A stretch of 64,000 nt of DNA from Oceanobacter mangrovi (GCF_019740315.1 NZ_JAHXZR010000003.1:372001-436000), one strand, 5' to 3'. Positions 1-8,936 are shown, numbered from the stretch's first letter. Translations and numbers: made by a program. Notes: generated by a model not told the origin, from the sequence alone.

Positions 1-53
1 TTTTGGTGCATCTATCGGCTGTCTGATGTCTTTCGCGTATTCGAATAGCCGTC

Positions 54-74
54 ATTCCAGACCTGCTCTGGAAT
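54..74 (-). terminator. possible hairpin terminator after dctM
   Basis: A perfect 8-bp inverted repeat (ATTCCAGA, five-base loop, TCTGGAAT) lies just past the dctM stop codon on the minus strand. No U-run follows, so it may be a transcript-end stabiliser or part of a repeat rather than a strong terminator. Confidence 0.35.
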
Positions 75-80
75 CCACGC

Positions 81-1394
81 TTACCCCGATAATCCTGGTA
101 GCCACAGCACGATGGCTGGGAATAGGGCAATCAATAGCGCTGCCAGACACATCAAGGCAAAAAACGGCAGTGCCGCAATCGCCACCTTGCCGAGTTTTTC
201 ACCGGTCAGCCCCTGCAATACAAACAGGTTGAAGCCGACTGGCGGAGTGATCTGGCCAATTTCCACCATGATCACCAGAAACACGCCGAACCAGATGGGG
301 TCGATACCGGCCTGCAACACCAGTGGCATGGTGATCGGCAAGCTCATTACGGTGATGGAAATGCCGTCCAGAAACAGCCCCAGCACAATATAAAACAGCG
401 CCAGAATCAGCAGCAGCTGAGCCGGATTCAGATCCATGCCGCCAATCACCTTGGCGATATCCTGGGGAATGTGCAGGTAACCGACGGCAGTGGCCAATAA
501 TGCGGCACACACCAGAATCGAACACACCATCACACTGCTGACCAGCGCCGAACGGGTGGCGTCGATAAACAGCTGCCAGCTGAGCTGGCGTTCAAATGCC
601 AGCAACAGCACGGCAGCACCCAAACCAACGGCAGCGGCTTCCGACGGTGTGGCCAGGCCGCTGTAAATAGAACCAATCACCACCACAATCAGCCCCAATA
701 CCGGTGCCAGCAAGCCGAGACTTTGCAACAGGGTTACCTGATTGGTGGATTCTGATCGGGATTGACGGGGTGCCTTGTGCGGATGAATCAAAGCCTGAAC
801 CAGCAAATAGCCGGAGTAGAGCGCAGCGATCAGCAAACCCGGCAGCACACCGGCCATAAAGAGTTTACTGATCGACACTTCCGCCTGTACGCCATAAACA
901 ATCATCACAATTGACGGCGGAATCAGCAGCCCGAGGCTGCCAGCACCGGCCAGCGAGCCAATCGACAGCTGGCGGTCATAACCACGTTGCTGCAACTCTC
1001 GGGTGGTGATCTTGCCAACCGTAGCGGTGGTTGCCGAACTGGAGCCACTCACTGCCGCGAACAAGGTACAGCCAAAAATATTGGTATGCAGAATGCCGCC
1101 GGGAATACGGCGGGCAAAGGGCTCCAGCCCCTTGAACAGGCGTTCGGATATATCCGAACGGAAGATCAGTTCGCCCATCAGAATAAACAATGGAATGGCC
1201 GATAACTCCCACGAATTTCCGGCCCGGAACAGCACCCGCGTCAGCGTCACGCTGATGCGCTGAAAACTGAAATCACCGAGCCAGAACAGCGACAACACCG
1301 ACACCAGCACCAACCCGGCAAACACCCAGGTGCCAAAGCCCAGCACAATAAAAATCAGTGCCACCAGGCCAAGAGTGGTTGTCAGGGTATCCAT
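81..1394 (-). CDS. dctM: TRAP transporter large permease (DctM)
   Basis: Inner-membrane large subunit of a tripartite ATP-independent periplasmic (TRAP) transporter, which takes up carboxylate-type solutes with a sodium gradient. The 437 residues are the usual length for DctM and are almost entirely hydrophobic, consistent with about 12 membrane spans. Near residue 370 is the family-typical segment EIGQITPPVGFN. The ATG overlaps the TAA of dctQ by one base, so the two are translationally coupled. It is the last gene of a dctP-dctQ-dctM operon. The substrate cannot be read from the sequence. Confidence 0.95.
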   Translation of the reverse strand: MDTLTTTLGLVALIFIVLGFGTWVFAGLVLVSVLSLFWLGDFSFQRISVTLTRVLFRAGNSWELSAIPLFILMGELIFRSDISERLFKGLEPFARRIPGGILHTNIFGCTLFAAVSGSSSATTATVGKITTRELQQRGYDRQLSIGSLAGAGSLGLLIPPSIVMIVYGVQAEVSISKLFMAGVLPGLLIAALYSGYLLVQALIHPHKAPRQSRSESTNQVTLLQSLGLLAPVLGLIVVVIGSIYSGLATPSEAAAVGLGAAVLLLAFERQLSWQLFIDATRSALVSSVMVCSILVCAALLATAVGYLHIPQDIAKVIGGMDLNPAQLLLILALFYIVLGLFLDGISITVMSLPITMPLVLQAGIDPIWFGVFLVIMVEIGQITPPVGFNLFVLQGLTGEKLGKVAIAALPFFALMCLAALLIALFPAIVLWLPGLSG

Positions 1395-1918
1395 TATTCG
1401 ACTCCCGAATGACCGTCGATAACGTAGCGGGGCGGCTGCCGATAGAGCGCCAGACTGAGTACCCGCGCCAGCAGGCTGAGACAGAAAATCACCAGCCCGA
1501 TCAACACCAGGGCTTCCGGAATCCAGATCGGGGTATCCGCCAGTGAGCCACTGCTGATACCGCGTTTGAAGCTGCGTTCGACGTTCTGCAACCAGCTCCA
1601 GCTGAGCCAGCTGAACATCACCAGACAGGTTGTTGATACCAGCAAATCGGCCAACACCGCAGCACCATCGGGCAAGCGACTGGTGAGCATATCGACCCGG
1701 ATCAGCCCGGCGCGCTCAAGGCTGTAGCCAAGCCCAAAAAACGTCATGGTGGCAACCGCATAACCAACAAACTCGTTCAGTACAAAGGTCGAGGAATCAA
1801 AAAAGCGCAGCACGATCTCCAGCAGAATATGCCCGGCCATGTAAATCATCAGGGCGCCAGCGATGAAACCGGCGACCTGATTGATACGCTTGACCAGCAA
1901 AATAAACAGGCGTGCCAT
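1394..1918 (-). CDS. dctQ: TRAP transporter small permease (DctQ)
   Basis: Small membrane subunit of the TRAP transporter, which forms the membrane complex with DctM. It has 174 residues with four hydrophobic stretches and a Trp-rich central part, which fits the DctQ family in size and topology. It starts five bases after the dctP stop and shares one base with the dctM start, so all three genes form one transcript. A fused DctQM protein is seen in some bacteria, but here the two are separate. Confidence 0.93.
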   Translation of the reverse strand: MARLFILLVKRINQVAGFIAGALMIYMAGHILLEIVLRFFDSSTFVLNEFVGYAVATMTFFGLGYSLERAGLIRVDMLTSRLPDGAAVLADLLVSTTCLVMFSWLSWSWLQNVERSFKRGISSGSLADTPIWIPEALVLIGLVIFCLSLLARVLSLALYRQPPRYVIDGHSGVE

Positions 1919-1922
1919 GGGC

Positions 1923-2900
1923 TTATTCGGCTGTCAGTTGCTTGAGGATTTTGGCGCCGGTAGCCCCAGTGCTTTTCAGCCATTCATCCAGCGCAGGTTG
2001 AGCTGCTGCCTTGAGCTTGGCCGCCATGGCTGGATCAATCTCGGTAATGATGTTGACCTTGTGTTCGCTCAATTCGGCGTAGTTCTGCTGCAGACGGTTA
2101 CGTACGGTTTGCCAGTTGTGGGCGTCGGTACGCTTGGCGGCGTCCAGAATCGCTTGCTGATCAGCCTCTGACAGCTCGTCGAAGGTATCGCGGTTCATAT
2201 GCACCATATTCAGCGGAATGGCGTAACGGATTTCGCTGTAGCTGCTCAAATGCTCCCAGAAGCTGCCATTGGCACCAGCTTCCGCAGATGTCAGTACCGA
2301 GCTGATACCACCGGTCGACAGTTGCGGAATCACATCCGCCCACGACAACAGTACCGGCGCCGCACCAGCTTCCTTGAAAGTGATGGTACCGTTCTTGTCG
2401 TAGGTACGGATTTTCAGGTTCTGCAGGCTGGCCACTGAATTGACCGGCACTTTCGACCAGATACCGCTGGCAGGCCATGGCGAGGCGTACAGCAAAATCT
2501 GGCCGTTATCTTCAAACACCTTTTCATAGTATGGCCGGGCGATCTGATACAGCTTTTCAGCCTGATCGACGCTATTCACCACAAATGGCAATGACGACAG
2601 CAGGAAGATCGGATCAATACCGCCCATGGTGCCCGCCAGGGTATCCGCCAGCTGAATGGCGTTATCGGCCACCGCATAGAAATGGTCAGCGGATTTGAAA
2701 CCCAGCGCGCCACTGGTGTGCAAGGTGATTTCGACGTCATCACTGCTCAGTTCTTTCACCTGTTCGATGAAATAGGCATCGCCCTGGGCGTGAATCGACT
2801 GGTCGTTATATTCGTTGGAAAACTCCAGGCTGGCGGCAAAGCTGGTCGCGGCGGACAGGCTCAAGAGGCTGGCGGTAAGCAGGTTGCGTAGTGGCTGCAT
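1923..2900 (-). CDS. dctP: TRAP transporter solute-binding protein (DctP)
   Basis: Periplasmic solute-binding protein of the TRAP system, 325 residues. It has a Sec signal peptide (hydrophobic core LLTASLLSLSAATSFAA, probable cleavage after about residue 23), followed by a DctP-family body. The middle segment has the family-like pattern RTYDKNGTITFKEAGAAPV, where an Arg normally contacts a substrate carboxylate. The ATG is preceded by GGAGACCACC, a good ribosome-binding site. It is the first gene of the operon. It most resembles binding proteins for organic acids, but the ligand is unassigned. Confidence 0.93.
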   Translation of the reverse strand: MQPLRNLLTASLLSLSAATSFAASLEFSNEYNDQSIHAQGDAYFIEQVKELSSDDVEITLHTSGALGFKSADHFYAVADNAIQLADTLAGTMGGIDPIFLLSSLPFVVNSVDQAEKLYQIARPYYEKVFEDNGQILLYASPWPASGIWSKVPVNSVASLQNLKIRTYDKNGTITFKEAGAAPVLLSWADVIPQLSTGGISSVLTSAEAGANGSFWEHLSSYSEIRYAIPLNMVHMNRDTFDELSEADQQAILDAAKRTDAHNWQTVRNRLQQNYAELSEHKVNIITEIDPAMAAKLKAAAQPALDEWLKSTGATGAKILKQLTAE

Positions 2901-3107
2901 GGTGGTCTCCGGCTGCGAGGATTCTTGATAGCCCTAGCAGACGGGATTTCAGCCATTCCCAATTGACCAGTCACGGAGTCTGCTGGCCTGTTTCCGCCAG
3001 AATGTCCGCAGTGGAATTTCAGTTGTGGTGGAGATAGTGCGTTGTGCCGTGGCCAGCGATTACCCGGCTTGGCGATGAGCGTGGCCATCTTGTGTGAAGC
3101 ACCGGTG

Positions 3108-3170
3108 CGTAGGGTCGGGACATGTCCCGACAGCTGCTGTGATGTTTTCAACGGTCGTTGTCCAGGCATG
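3108..3170 (-). repeat. truncated copy of a dispersed palindromic element
   Basis: This segment begins CGTAGGGTC, contains a perfect 18-bp palindrome GTCGGGACATGTCCCGAC (3114-3131) and ends CGTTGTCCAGGCATG. It is the reverse complement of the element found twice in tandem at 26409-26663, but lacks the last part of it. It lies in the otherwise empty gap 2901-3404, between the TRAP operon promoter side and a small gene. I see no gene in that gap. Confidence 0.8.
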
Positions 3171-3404
3171 TATTTTCAATGCCGTTCGCAGCAGGTTTAG
3201 CGATGGGTATAGAGGGAGCCAGATAAGGAAATATTCGGTTTCAGTCGGTCTTGCAGAGGGATATGTTCAGAGGTCGTGCGGGGATAAATCAGCGGACTTG
3301 CGCCCCAGGTTGTGCCTGACAGTAAGGAATCTGGTTAACCGAAATTGGTTTGGGTCCTTACAGTCGGCCGTTCACCTGGCGGGTATTGGTTTGCTCAGCT
3401 CTGC

Positions 3405-3554
3405 TTAGTGAGCAGCAACCATTTTTTCAGCTTTCTTCAGGGATACTTTGGTTTTGGCAACCAGGGAAGAACAGATGTCAGCCAGCAGGGCAGTACGAGC
3501 GGCTTTGGCGTCTTCGATGGCTTTTTCTACGTCTACTACATAAGCGTTGTTCAT
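3405..3554 (-). CDS. 49-residue small protein of unknown function
   Basis: A 49-aa open frame, MNNAYVVDVEKAIEDAKAAR then a Leu/Ala/Lys-rich helix ending KKAEKMVAAH. The ATG follows TTGAGGTAGACGCT, a convincing ribosome-binding site. The codon choice is the strongly biased pattern of well expressed genes (GCT/GCC Ala, CGT Arg, CTG Leu, AAA Lys). The composition (Ala, Lys and Glu rich, one Cys, no aromatic core except one Tyr) suggests a short amphipathic helical protein, somewhat phasin-like or nucleoid-protein-like, but I do not recognise a family. It stands alone, with over 400 empty bases on each side. The 5' leader contains a perfect hairpin at 3629-3647. Confidence 0.7.
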   Translation of the reverse strand: MNNAYVVDVEKAIEDAKAARTALLADICSSLVAKTKVSLKKAEKMVAAH

Positions 3555-3628
3555 AGCGTCTACCTCAAGGGTTGTTGTCTGTGCGTGTTGTCTTTCGATA
3601 AGTGCATAGTAGTTCCGGCCAGACTTTT

Positions 3629-3647
3629 GAAAAAGCGATGCTTTTTC
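3629..3647. other. hairpin in leader of the 49-aa gene
   Basis: GAAAAAGC-GAT-GCTTTTTC is a perfect 8-bp stem with a three-base loop, about 75 bases upstream of the small gene's ATG. It could be a transcript-stabilising leader hairpin for the minus strand. The plus strand has only a short U-run and no gene ending nearby, so it does not look like a terminator. The rest of 3555-4041 shows only a duplicated ATCTGGAAAAC motif and no gene. Confidence 0.4.
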
Positions 3648-4041
3648 ACGCTAATGCTGAGAAAAACTGATCAATAATTATCTGGAAAACATCTGGCCAG
3701 CATTTGTAATCACCATGGGAATCTGGAAAACCCTTATAGATAAAGGCCTATAGCCAGTTTTTGACAAAACATGGAAACCATTCTGTTACTCTCTGGTTAC
3801 ATTTAAAGCCAAGTTTTTTGATCTTGTTACCAGGTGGTTTGCGGATAGATTTCGGGCGGTTGTGGGGTGATTTGGGGGTTCTCGTTGGAAGGCGGTCGTA
3901 GTCGGGCAATTGTCATGATCCGCATTTCAACAAGAGTAAAGTATCCCCGTGGAGGTAGCTTATGGAGCCCTTGCTGTCGGTATAATTCGAACAATTACTC
4001 GGTTTATCCGGGTGCTACAGAGACTGCTTTCAAGGATCCTT

Positions 4042-4392
4042 ATGAAAACCCTGCAACGTATTACCCCTTCCTGCCGCATGCCAAACAGCCCGATCAAGCC
4101 CGAGCGGGTTTTGTCTGGCGACCCTAAAGAACTGCTGCTGAACCTGTTCACCAATAGAGACAACAATTTCCACTGTGGTGTGTGGTCGTCGGACTCTGGC
4201 CAGTGGCGGGTGCAATACACCGAAGACGAGTTTTGCTACATCGTTAAAGGCCGGGCGATTATTCGCTCCGATGGTGGCGCGGTTGAGGAAGTGACTGCCG
4301 GTCAGGCCTTTGTGATTCCCGCCGGTTTCAGCGGTAGCTGGGAAACTGTTGGCCAGGTGCAGAAGTTTTACGCCGTTTACGAAGCCCACTGA
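4042..4392 (+). CDS. cupin-domain protein
   Basis: A 116-aa single-domain cupin of the DUF861/ethanolamine-utilisation-like type. The middle and C-terminal part show a cupin strand pattern, WSSDSGQWRVQYTEDEFCY followed by IVKGRAIIRSDGG and FVIPAGFSGSWE. The metal-site His residues of classical cupins are not obvious, as in other Cupin_3 proteins. An upstream in-frame ATG exists at 3949, but the ATG at 4042 has AAGGA five bases before it and gives the normal family length. It sits 218 bases before an aldehyde dehydrogenase homologue on the same strand. Its enzymatic or binding role is unknown. Confidence 0.8.
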   Translation: MKTLQRITPSCRMPNSPIKPERVLSGDPKELLLNLFTNRDNNFHCGVWSSDSGQWRVQYTEDEFCYIVKGRAIIRSDGGAVEEVTAGQAFVIPAGFSGSWETVGQVQKFYAVYEAH

Positions 4393-4610
4393 GGCGTCAG
4401 ACTGTTCAGCGCCAGTGACCGGATATGGCCAGAGAACTTGGCGCAGCGGGAGAATCCCTGTACAAGGCCCTTCATAAAGGAAACAGGCGTCTGATGCCGG
4501 TATCGCGGTCTGGTTGCCGTCGCTGCCTGTTCCGCAAAGTCATACTCAATAGTGGGCCGGTGGGTCTGCGACGAGAGGAACGATGCAGGGGAAACTATGC
4601 AGGGGGAACT

Positions 4611-6008
4611 ATGCTGACATCCACTAACCCGGCCACCGGACTGGTGCTGGAACAATACCCGGCTCTGCAAGCTGAAGAACTGAACGACCGTATCAATCAG
4701 GCGGCAGATGCCTGGCCAGGCTGGAATCTGGCACGCATGAACCTGCGCAGCAAGGTGATGATGGCGGTGGCCGAAAAGCTGCGCGACCAGACTCAGGAGC
4801 TGGCCGAACTGATGGCGCTGGAAATGGGCAAACCGATACGGCAAGGGCGGCGTGAAGTTGCCCAGGCGATCGAATGCGTGGAGTACTTTGCCAATCAGGC
4901 GGCGGTTTATCTGGGCAGTGAACATGTTGATACCAGCCCTGATAGCGGCTCCGAGAGCCCCCGCGACCACTATGTTACCTATCAGCCGATCGGCCCGGTG
5001 CTGGGTGTTGTTGATGCCAGCGAACCGGTCTGGCAGGCATTCCGCTTCCTGGCACCAACCCTGATGGCCGGTAACACCTGTGTGCTCAAACACGCGGCTC
5101 AGGTACAGGGCACTGCCAACCTGATCGTCGAACTCATTCAACAGGTGTGTGGCCGCATGAAAGTGCCGGATGCCCGCATCGTCGTCAACTTGCCGATTGC
5201 CGATAGCGAGGTTGCAGCAGCCATTCGCCATCCGGCGATTCAGGGTTTGTCGTTCGCTGGCTCCAGCCCGGTTGGCGCTCAGCTGGCAGCCGTGGCGGCT
5301 TCGGCAATCAAACGAACAGTACTGCAACTGTCGGGTTCTGACGCCTGTATTGTGATGGCCGATGGCGACCTCGAACAGGCGGTCGATATGGCACTGCAGT
5401 CGCGCATGAAAAACAGCGGTCAGTCTGGCCTGGCGGTCAAACGCGTGCTGGTAGAAGCGCCAGTCTATCAACAGGTGATCGAGCTGCTAAAACAGCGTAT
5501 GGCCAAACTACAGGTCGGCGATCCGCTGCTGCAGGACTCGGATATCGGCCCGATCGCCCGTCAGGAGTTACTCAACACCCTGCAGCATCAGGTCACCGCA
5601 TCGATTGCTGCGGGCGCCAAATGCCTGCTGGGTGGAGAACCTTTGGCGCGGCCGGGTTTTTATTACCCGCCAACCCTGCTGGTAGACGTACAGCCAGGCA
5701 TGCCTGCTTTTGACGAAGAAACCTTCGGGCCGGTATTGGCCGTCACCTGTGTGGATACATTCGAGCAAGCGTTAGCCGTCGCCAACCAGACTCGCTATGG
5801 CCTTGCTGCCAGCATCTGGACCCGTACACCGCGTAACAAGCGGCAGGCTATTCTGAATCTGCAGGCGGGGCAGGTTGCCATCAATGGTATGGTCAAAACC
5901 GACCCACGGCTGCCATCCGGCGGTATCAAACAATCCGGCTACGGCCGCGAACTGGGGCCACAGGGAATTCGCGAATTTACCAACGCCAAACAGGTTTGGG
6001 TTGGCTAG
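4611..6008 (+). CDS. aldehyde dehydrogenase-family protein lacking catalytic residues
   Basis: A 465-aa protein with the whole aldehyde dehydrogenase fold, closest in layout to succinate-semialdehyde dehydrogenases (N-terminal NPATG, MALEMGKPI, FDEETFGPV, C-terminal SGGIKQSGYGRELG). The three classical catalytic positions are changed. The oxyanion Asn of PWNFP aligns to Ser137 (DASEPVWQ), the general-base Glu of ELGG to Gln239 (LQLSGSDA), and the nucleophilic Cys of NxGQxC to Gly273 (NSGQSGLA). The reading frame is intact, so it is probably a pseudoenzyme rather than a decayed gene. An in-frame ATG exists further upstream, but AGGGGGAACT precedes the ATG at 4611, which also matches the family N-terminus. 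Confidence 0.88.
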   Translation: MLTSTNPATGLVLEQYPALQAEELNDRINQAADAWPGWNLARMNLRSKVMMAVAEKLRDQTQELAELMALEMGKPIRQGRREVAQAIECVEYFANQAAVYLGSEHVDTSPDSGSESPRDHYVTYQPIGPVLGVVDASEPVWQAFRFLAPTLMAGNTCVLKHAAQVQGTANLIVELIQQVCGRMKVPDARIVVNLPIADSEVAAAIRHPAIQGLSFAGSSPVGAQLAAVAASAIKRTVLQLSGSDACIVMADGDLEQAVDMALQSRMKNSGQSGLAVKRVLVEAPVYQQVIELLKQRMAKLQVGDPLLQDSDIGPIARQELLNTLQHQVTASIAAGAKCLLGGEPLARPGFYYPPTLLVDVQPGMPAFDEETFGPVLAVTCVDTFEQALAVANQTRYGLAASIWTRTPRNKRQAILNLQAGQVAINGMVKTDPRLPSGGIKQSGYGRELGPQGIREFTNAKQVWVG

Positions 6009-6038
6009 GTAGAGAGGTTGTCACTATTGATCTGATCG

Positions 6039-6062
6039 AACCCGCTCAAATGGCGGTTTTTT
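6039..6062 (+). terminator. rho-independent terminator of the ALDH-like gene
   Basis: AACCCGC-TCAAAT-GGCGGTT followed by a run of six T, about 30 bases after the stop codon at 6008. It has the form of an intrinsic terminator for the plus-strand cupin/ALDH genes. Confidence 0.8.
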
Positions 6063-6069
6063 GATTATT

Positions 6070-6366
6070 TTAGTGGTTTTTTGACCAGAACATCAGATAA
6101 ACGGCTATCAGGTTTAGAATAACACCGGCAAGAAAAAATCCTGACAGTGATTTATAAAAGTAATTTATGTAGTCTCTTTTTTTAAATAACCATATGCCAA
6201 GTGCCAGTAATGCTGATAAAAATACATGTGTTATTGTATATGGGATCACTGAATAATAACTGACTTTTACGCCAGGTTCATAAATAGATGTTAATACGTG
6301 GTTGAAGTATATGAAGCTTATGATAAATATTATGCTGCTTGAGAACGCAAATATTTTTGTACGCAT
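6070..6366 (-). CDS. small integral membrane protein, unknown
   Basis: A 98-aa protein with three hydrophobic segments (around residues 5-20, 35-58 and 75-93) and a short basic loop KKRD between the second and third. No known domain is recognised. The ATG at 6366 is preceded by AGGAGTGTTTAAA; a longer in-frame start at 6411 would overlap the upstream gene and has no clear ribosome site. It is markedly AT-rich compared with its surroundings, and is likely co-transcribed with the secreted protein just upstream (6387-6968). Both look like acquired DNA. Confidence 0.6.
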   Translation of the reverse strand: MRTKIFAFSSSIIFIISFIYFNHVLTSIYEPGVKVSYYSVIPYTITHVFLSALLALGIWLFKKRDYINYFYKSLSGFFLAGVILNLIAVYLMFWSKNH

Positions 6367-6386
6367 TTTAAACACTCCTGATTGGA

Positions 6387-6968
6387 TTATTTCTTCTTGA
6401 AATCTTTCCAAAATGCCTTTCCGGACTTATAAATTCTACCTGCAGCTTTCTTTTTGTACTCTTGGATGTCAAGCAATACTGATATATTTCTATTTTCTGT
6501 AAATTCCTTGCTTCTGGATTCTGCGATGATTCCACCTTTATATATTTCGTATGTTATTTTAAATGTTCCTTTTTGCTTTAACGGGGCTGTTCCCATTGTG
6601 ATTAAACCGGTGGTGAACTCTGCGTAGCCTCGACCAGATGCGGTCATACTTAATGAAATAGTTATTTTTAGTCCATTTTTGATTTTATCAGGATCAATTT
6701 CATTAATAGTAAATGATTTATCGCCATTAAATTCTTTCAGAATGCGTTTTTTTAAATAATTTTTCTCGATCTTCTTGGCTTTTTTTAGACAATGGTCCCA
6801 ATCACAGCCTGGGTAACTTTTATCCTGATAAACCTGACTATCGTCTACTGCTAAATTCAGCTTTTCCTTTGCATGGCTTAAAGGAGAAATAAAGCACATT
6901 ATCAGTATTGTCAGTATCAGTTTTTTTATATGTTGTGAATCCTTTTGATATTCTGATTGTAAGTCCAT
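6387..6968 (-). CDS. predicted secreted protein, unknown
   Basis: A 193-aa protein with a Sec-type signal sequence (core LILTILIMCFISPLSHA, probable cleavage near residue 33). The mature part is rich in Lys, with two Cys in PGCDWDHCLKKAKK, a beta-rich centre (LKITISLSMTASGRGYAEF) and a basic C-terminus ending KDFKKK. No family is recognised. The centre resembles a small lipocalin- or DUF4410-like beta domain only in general shape. The gene is AT-rich with codon use unlike its neighbours, and forms a two-gene unit with the membrane protein downstream. Confidence 0.6.
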   Translation of the reverse strand: MDLQSEYQKDSQHIKKLILTILIMCFISPLSHAKEKLNLAVDDSQVYQDKSYPGCDWDHCLKKAKKIEKNYLKKRILKEFNGDKSFTINEIDPDKIKNGLKITISLSMTASGRGYAEFTTGLITMGTAPLKQKGTFKITYEIYKGGIIAESRSKEFTENRNISVLLDIQEYKKKAAGRIYKSGKAFWKDFKKK

Positions 6969-7207
6969 TTTATCTCATTAAGTCAGGTGGAAAATAAGTA
7001 AAAGGTTTATTTGATGCCCTGATTTGGCTCTTCTTTTTGATAGGCAGAACACTGAGTTTTAACAATTTTGGGCTGCACATGTCAATGCTTCATGATATGT
7101 GCATGGAATTTGGTATGTAATGGACTTGAATCTGAATTCGACCGGTGCTTTTAGCAATGTATAATTTGGGATTCGATTCGGCTCTGATTTCTACACTCGT
7201 GATTATT

Positions 7208-7492
7208 ATGAAACCAGTGATATGTACGGTTTGTGGTAAAGCACCAAAATCTTCTCAGGACGGTGACTGGCTTGCGTTTGCAGATTTTAAAGCCAGCGAG
7301 GTTTCTGATTTGTCTCATCCAGGAGGGCTGGAATATTTCTGTGGCGAGCACCTGGATGCGGCACGTCGTCTGCAAGGAATGATCGCCATCGAAGCGATAG
7401 GTGAATTACAGCGGCAGTTTGATTCTGTGTCACAGACGAATGCTGCTCAAAATACTCCCAAGCCGGTTTGGAAACGCTGGCTGGGGCTGTAA
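7208..7492 (+). CDS. small Cys-containing protein, unknown
   Basis: A 94-aa protein beginning MKPVICTVCGKAP, with a later FCGEHLDAARRLQG segment. Together these give a CxxC plus CxxH arrangement that could bind one zinc ion, so a zinc-ribbon-like small domain is inferred. The C-terminus (KPVWKRWLGL) is a short amphipathic tail. A longer in-frame start at 7145 is possible, but the start at 7208 places the CxxC near the N-terminus as in other short zinc proteins. The ribosome site is weak (GTGATTATT). It is convergent with the symporter gene at 7581. Confidence 0.55.
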   Translation: MKPVICTVCGKAPKSSQDGDWLAFADFKASEVSDLSHPGGLEYFCGEHLDAARRLQGMIAIEAIGELQRQFDSVSQTNAAQNTPKPVWKRWLGL

Positions 7493-7580
7493 CTGCTTTG
7501 CCTGCAATGCGAGGCAGAAAGTACCAGACCAACTGCACTGCCATCCGCGCAGCTGGCCTGCTTCAATCAGGTGAATGTCA

Positions 7581-8936
7581 TCATCCCTGTGACTTGATGA
7601 AGTACTCACGAGTCAATTTGAAAACGACCGGGCTGAGCAGCGCCAGTGCGATCAGGTTTGGAATTGCCATCATGGCATTCAGGGTATCGGCCAACAGCCA
7701 GACGGTGTCGAGGCTGACGACGGTGCCCAGTGGTACTGCCAGAATCCAGAGGATGCGAAATGGCAGGATCACTTTCACGCCGAACAGGTATTCGGCACAA
7801 CGTTCGCCGTAGAGGCTCCAGCCCAGAATGGTGGTGAAGGCAAAAATCGCCAGTGCGACGGCCACCAGATAGTTACCCACGCCGGGCAAGGCAGCGGCAA
7901 AGGCAGCGGAAGTCAGGTCGGCACCGGAAGCACCAGAAGTCCAGGCACCGGAGGTGATGATCACCAGACCGGTGATGGAGCAGATCACGATGGTGTCGAT
8001 AAAGGTACCCAGCATGGCGATCAGGCCCTGACGAATCGGGTCTTTGGTTTGTGAAGCGGCGTGGGCGATGGGTGCTGAACCCAGACCGGCTTCGTTGGAA
8101 AATACCCCGCGTGCGACACCAAAACGAATGGCTGCCCAAACTGCTGCGCCGGCAAAGCCACCTTCAGCGGCAGATTCAGTGAAGGCATATTTGATGATCA
8201 GGCTCAGCGCATGGGGAATCTCAGCGGCATTGATGGCCAGTACGATCAGGCCAATCACCAGATAACCCACTGCCATCAAAGGTACCAGGGCTCCAGCAAC
8301 GGAGCCGATCCGTTTGATACCGCCCAGCAAGACTGCGCCGGTTAACACCATCAGTACCAGGCCAGTAATCCAGGAGGGGACCGCAAAGGTGCTTTCGAGT
8401 ACGGAAGCGACCGAGTTGGATTGTACGGTATTGCCGATACCAAACCCGGCGATGGTGCCAAAAATGGCGAAAGCCGCGCCCATCCATGCCCAGTTCTTGC
8501 CGAGGCCGTTTTTGATGTAGTACATGGGGCCGCCAACGTGGTTGCCGTCGGCATCGACTTCACGGTATTTCACCGCCAGCACAGCTTCCGCGTATTTCGT
8601 TGCCATGCCGACCAGCGCAGTACACCACATCCAGAACAAGGCACCAGGGCCACCCAGAAAAACGGCGGTTGCCACACCGGCGATGTTACCGGTACCGACC
8701 GTGGCCGACATGGCGGTCATCAGGGCCTGAAAGGGGGAAATATCGCCTTCGGATTTGTCGGATTCGGCTGTCTGGCGGCCACTCCACATCAGGCTGAAGC
8801 CGGTGCCTAATTTTCGTATAGGCATCAATTTGAGGCCGATCTGCAGGAACAGACCGACGCCAAGGATGAGTACCAGCATCATGGGTCCCCACACCACGCC
8901 ATTTATGGCGCCGACCCATTGGTTAAATAATTCCAT
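7581..8936 (-). CDS. sodium/alanine-glycine symporter (AGCS family)
   Basis: A 451-aa inner-membrane symporter of the AGCS family, which imports alanine or glycine with sodium. Visible family features are MTAMSATVGTGNIAGVATA near residue 80, the PGALFWMWCTALVGMATKYAE segment that follows, and FSNEAGLGSAPIAHAAS near residue 270. It has about ten or more membrane spans. It is monocistronic, with the upstream gap 8937-9287 holding only a probable promoter and no recognisable riboswitch. Which amino acid it prefers cannot be read from the sequence. Confidence 0.93.
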   Translation of the reverse strand: MELFNQWVGAINGVVWGPMMLVLILGVGLFLQIGLKLMPIRKLGTGFSLMWSGRQTAESDKSEGDISPFQALMTAMSATVGTGNIAGVATAVFLGGPGALFWMWCTALVGMATKYAEAVLAVKYREVDADGNHVGGPMYYIKNGLGKNWAWMGAAFAIFGTIAGFGIGNTVQSNSVASVLESTFAVPSWITGLVLMVLTGAVLLGGIKRIGSVAGALVPLMAVGYLVIGLIVLAINAAEIPHALSLIIKYAFTESAAEGGFAGAAVWAAIRFGVARGVFSNEAGLGSAPIAHAASQTKDPIRQGLIAMLGTFIDTIVICSITGLVIITSGAWTSGASGADLTSAAFAAALPGVGNYLVAVALAIFAFTTILGWSLYGERCAEYLFGVKVILPFRILWILAVPLGTVVSLDTVWLLADTLNAMMAIPNLIALALLSPVVFKLTREYFIKSQG

